A stretch of DNA of 7,875 nt, taken from DRPN01 sp964383915. GTDB lineage: Bacteria; Bacteroidota; Bacteroidia; Bacteroidales; VadinHA17. The stretch spans positions 1 through 7,875 of the forward strand of contig CAYLJE010000107.1 of assembly GCA_964383915.1 (NCBI GenBank), in the 5' to 3' direction. A model generated the notes under the pieces. The model saw only the letters and a list, made by a program, of their open reading frames with translations. It was not told the DNA's origin and ran no database searches. Numbering within the stretch: position 1 is the first letter of the stretch; each line of letters starts with the position of its first letter. Positions 5,460-7,875 of this stretch are shown here, one piece after another. The translations under genes and the position numbers were made by a program.

Positions 5460-7796
5460 AAAGTCAAAATCATTGCCCTTGTAATTTTCCTCCGCTTCGT
5501 CACATTTCAGATTGATATTAAAATTCGGAGGTGCCTCAAATGTTTCGGTTTGCATAATTCCATATTCCGGGTCATTGTATATTTTTTTCATATACAGTGC
5601 AAAGATAGGTAAAGCCATATTGGCCCCCTGCCCCAGATGAAGTGTCTCAAAATGTACAGAACGATCTTCCCAGCCTGTCCAGACCCCGGTTACCAGACTG
5701 GGTGCTACGCCTATAAACCATCCGTCAGAATGATTCTGGGTTGTTCCTGTTTTTCCTCCTATCTGATTCATTAAGTCATATTTGTATCTTAACCGGATAG
5801 CTGTGCCTTCTTTGACCACCCCCTCGAGCAGGTTGACCATCAGGTATGCATCCTTTTCACTGATAGCTTCATTAAAATAAGGTCGAAAAGTTGCAACGAC
5901 AATCCCGGCTTTATCCTCAATCCGGGTTACAAAAATGGGTTGAACAAAAACACCTTTATTGGCAAAAGTTCCATAGGCCCCGGTCAGCTCATAAAGGCTA
6001 AGGTCAGAGGTTCCCAGGAAGATGGAATTAACCGGGTCCATCGGGCTTCGTATCCCCATTTTTCGCATAATATCTATGACTGATTGGGGATTAAACTGCT
6101 TCATCAACCAGGCAGAAATGTAATTTTCAGAATTGGCCAAGCCCCACTTCAGCGTAACCATCTTCCCCCAGAATTCTTTCCTGCCGGAACTTTTAGGGGT
6201 CCAAATAGTGTCATTGTCTTTAAATGTCTGCGGGACATCCGGCACTTTATAGCACGGGGTGTACCCATCCTGCATGGCCAGGGTATATAAAAACGGTTTA
6301 ATGGTACTACCTATCTGCCGTTTTTGTGCCATAACCGCATCAAATTTAAAGAACCTGAAATCAGGGCCTCCTACATAAGCTTTTACATAGCCTGTGTGCG
6401 GATCAAAACTTAACAGGCCGGAACGGATATAATACTTGTAATAACGTAAAGAATCCATAGGGGACATAACGGTATCAATAATCCCCTTCCATGAAAAAAC
6501 TTTCATGGAAACAGGGGTATTGAAAATTTTCATGATCGTATCCGGGGGTACCCCTTTGCTCCTCAATGATCTGTACCGGTCAGTCCGGTGCATAGCACGC
6601 TCCAGGATCGTTTTAATCTGGGATATAGTCAAATCGTCTGAAAACGGAGGATGTCTGTATCGCTTTACATGTTTAAAAAAGACATCCTGTAATTCACCGC
6701 CAAGGTGTTCTTTTACCGCTTCTTCAGCATATTGTTGAAATTTAAAATTAATAGTGGTATAAATCTTTAACCCGTCACTATATATGTCATAATGGGTCCC
6801 GTCAGGTTTTTTGTTTTTAGAGCACCATCCATACAATGGATTGTGATTCCATTGATAAAGAGCTTCCTGAAATTGGTCATCCGTAAAAAAATATGCTCTT
6901 TTAGGGAAAGACTTCATCATCGCTGTTCGTATATACTCCCGCAGATAAGGAGCCGGCCCCAGGTTATGGTTTTCTATTTTTAGGTGTACTTCCAATGGAA
7001 GCTGTTTTACCGAATCATAGGTTGCCCGATTGAGATAGCCATATTTCACCATTTGGCTTAGTACGACATTTCTCCTTTGCAAGGTGATTTCAGGTCTTCT
7101 TACAGGATTATAATGCGCCGGATTTTTTACCATCCCCACGAGCATCGCCGCTTGTTCAACCGTTAATGAATCAGGGGTAGTCTGGAAATAAATATCAGCA
7201 GCCGAATGGATTCCCACAGCCTGATACAGAAAATCAAAAACGTTCAGGTACATGTCAATAATTTCATTTTTCGTATAGCTGCGTTCAAGTTTCACAGCCG
7301 TGACCCATTCCTTGAATTTTGTCAGTATAAGTTTCTCCATCCTTGCCGGAGCAAAACGGATATGGCTTGTATCCCGGGGAAAAAGATTCTTTGCGAGTTG
7401 CTGGGTTATTGTACTCCCTCCTCCGGATTCATGCCTGCCAAGTAAAAATGTTTTAATAAAAACGCGGCCCAAACCCTTGACATCAATGCCGGCGTGTTTA
7501 TAAAAACGAATATCTTCAGTAGCTACCAACGCCTGCACTACATAAGGAGATATGTTCCTGTAATCCGTCCACACACGGTTCTGTATGTAAAATTTCCCTA
7601 AAAGATCCCCATCTTCCGAATAAACTTCCGATGCGAGATTCTTCTGAGGATTCTCAAGTTGCTCAAAACTAGGCATTTCACCTAGCTTACCATAAGAAAT
7701 AAGTAGGAAAATTAAGATAACAATCAAAACAGACAGGGAATATAAAATCCAAAACCAGATGATATATTTTTTTTCTTTTGACTTTCCAGTAATCAT
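5451..7796 (-). CDS. mrcA: Class A penicillin-binding protein (PBP1A type): transglycosylase and transpeptidase
   Basis: A bifunctional peptidoglycan synthase that polymerises lipid II and cross-links stem peptides in the periplasm. Its 781 residues start with a short basic cytoplasmic tail and one membrane anchor (about 11-34). The GT51 domain has ATEDIRFYKHAG (catalytic Glu94), GGSTITQQLAKN (126-137), the TKFKE motif with the second Glu at 163, the KNEIIDMYLN motif (176-185) and RRNVVL (241-246). A long linker of about 200 residues carries SWKGIIDTVMSPMDS (435-449), which I recall as typical of Bacteroidota PBP1A. The transpeptidase has the serine nucleophile in STIK (497-500), SEN (556-558) and KTGT (682-685). 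All catalytic residues are intact. It is transcribed towards the plus-strand cluster and probably on its own. The symbol follows common usage (also ponA); the exact paralog name is uncertain. Confidence 0.95.
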   Translation of the reverse strand: MITGKSKEKKYIIWFWILYSLSVLIVILIFLLISYGKLGEMPSFEQLENPQKNLASEVYSEDGDLLGKFYIQNRVWTDYRNISPYVVQALVATEDIRFYKHAGIDVKGLGRVFIKTFLLGRHESGGGSTITQQLAKNLFPRDTSHIRFAPARMEKLILTKFKEWVTAVKLERSYTKNEIIDMYLNVFDFLYQAVGIHSAADIYFQTTPDSLTVEQAAMLVGMVKNPAHYNPVRRPEITLQRRNVVLSQMVKYGYLNRATYDSVKQLPLEVHLKIENHNLGPAPYLREYIRTAMMKSFPKRAYFFTDDQFQEALYQWNHNPLYGWCSKNKKPDGTHYDIYSDGLKIYTTINFKFQQYAEEAVKEHLGGELQDVFFKHVKRYRHPPFSDDLTISQIKTILERAMHRTDRYRSLRSKGVPPDTIMKIFNTPVSMKVFSWKGIIDTVMSPMDSLRYYKYYIRSGLLSFDPHTGYVKAYVGGPDFRFFKFDAVMAQKRQIGSTIKPFLYTLAMQDGYTPCYKVPDVPQTFKDNDTIWTPKSSGRKEFWGKMVTLKWGLANSENYISAWLMKQFNPQSVIDIMRKMGIRSPMDPVNSIFLGTSDLSLYELTGAYGTFANKGVFVQPIFVTRIEDKAGIVVATFRPYFNEAISEKDAYLMVNLLEGVVKEGTAIRLRYKYDLMNQIGGKTGTTQNHSDGWFIGVAPSLVTGVWTGWEDRSVHFETLHLGQGANMALPIFALYMKKIYNDPEYGIMQTETFEAPPNFNINLKCDEAEENYKGNDFDFLP

Positions 7797-7820
7797 AACT
7801 GTTTCTTATATCATTTCTGT

Positions 7821-7828
7821 CAAAAATA
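7821..7828 (-). promoter_or_regulatory. Candidate -7 promoter element of the PBP1A gene
   Basis: Read on the minus strand, 7828-7821 is TATTTTTG, an exact TAnnTTTG match. It ends 24 nt before the PBP start codon, which would give a 5' leader of roughly 18 nt. I found no TTG at the proper distance upstream (the nearest is only 12 nt away), so only half of the promoter is supported, and an AT-rich region like this will yield such matches by chance. The rest of 7797-7875 is AT-rich and shows no other feature. Confidence 0.4.
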
Positions 7829-7875
7829 GTAAATAATAAACAATAAATTTTGATGTTACTGTAGTTATTAATTTA

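Noticed and set aside
5440..5465. Bidirectional terminator at the convergent gene ends
   Set aside because: Only an ACC/GGT stem of three pairs can form, which is too weak.
6084..7503. Several plus-strand open frames of 60-80 residues opposite the PBP gene
   Set aside because: They are antisense shadows of the PBP1A codons, with no start context or family resemblance.
7844..7852. TAAATTTTG as a plus-strand promoter for a gene beyond the window
   Set aside because: The spacing between TA and TTTG is one base too long for TAnnTTTG, and no downstream gene is visible.
1..7875. Novel defence, mobile or biosynthetic system
   Set aside because: All six genes belong to common housekeeping or envelope families, and there are no transposase, integrase, phage or CRISPR signatures.

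Overview
The window looks like chromosomal core sequence from a member of the Bacteroidota, probably Bacteroidales or Marinilabiliales-like. The protein flavour supports this: PanD, the DUF4197 lipoprotein and a PBP1A with the linker typical of the phylum. Other support is the general lack of Shine-Dalgarno sequences and two candidate promoters carrying the phylum's -7 element TAnnTTTG. I see no RNA genes, CRISPR arrays, transposases, phage genes or defence genes.

Layout. Positions 1-259 are non-coding. Most of this (about 1-170) is a long imperfect palindrome, followed by a TTTG/TAnnTTTG promoter that ends a few bases before panD. Five genes then run on the plus strand with gaps of 1 to 17 nt and no terminator between them: panD (aspartate decarboxylase), a YbhN/LPG-synthase-TM-type flippase-like membrane protein, radA (recombination ATPase), a DUF4197 lipoprotein, and a fused two-domain peptide-type ABC ATPase. 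The last of these overlaps tail-to-tail by 9 bp with a minus-strand gene for a class A penicillin-binding protein (PBP1A type), whose upstream region closes the window.

Function. The plus-strand set is probably one transcription unit, but its products do not form one pathway. PanD feeds beta-alanine to pantothenate and CoA, RadA works in branch migration of recombination intermediates, the two envelope proteins have unknown substrates, and the ABC protein lacks adjacent permease genes. PBP1A polymerises and cross-links peptidoglycan. All six proteins are full length and keep their diagnostic active-site residues where these are known.

I did not find a convincing new multi-gene system. The items most worth following up are the palindromic element at 1-170, the apparently leaderless panD transcript, the DUF4197 lipoprotein, and the ABC ATPase without a visible transporter.
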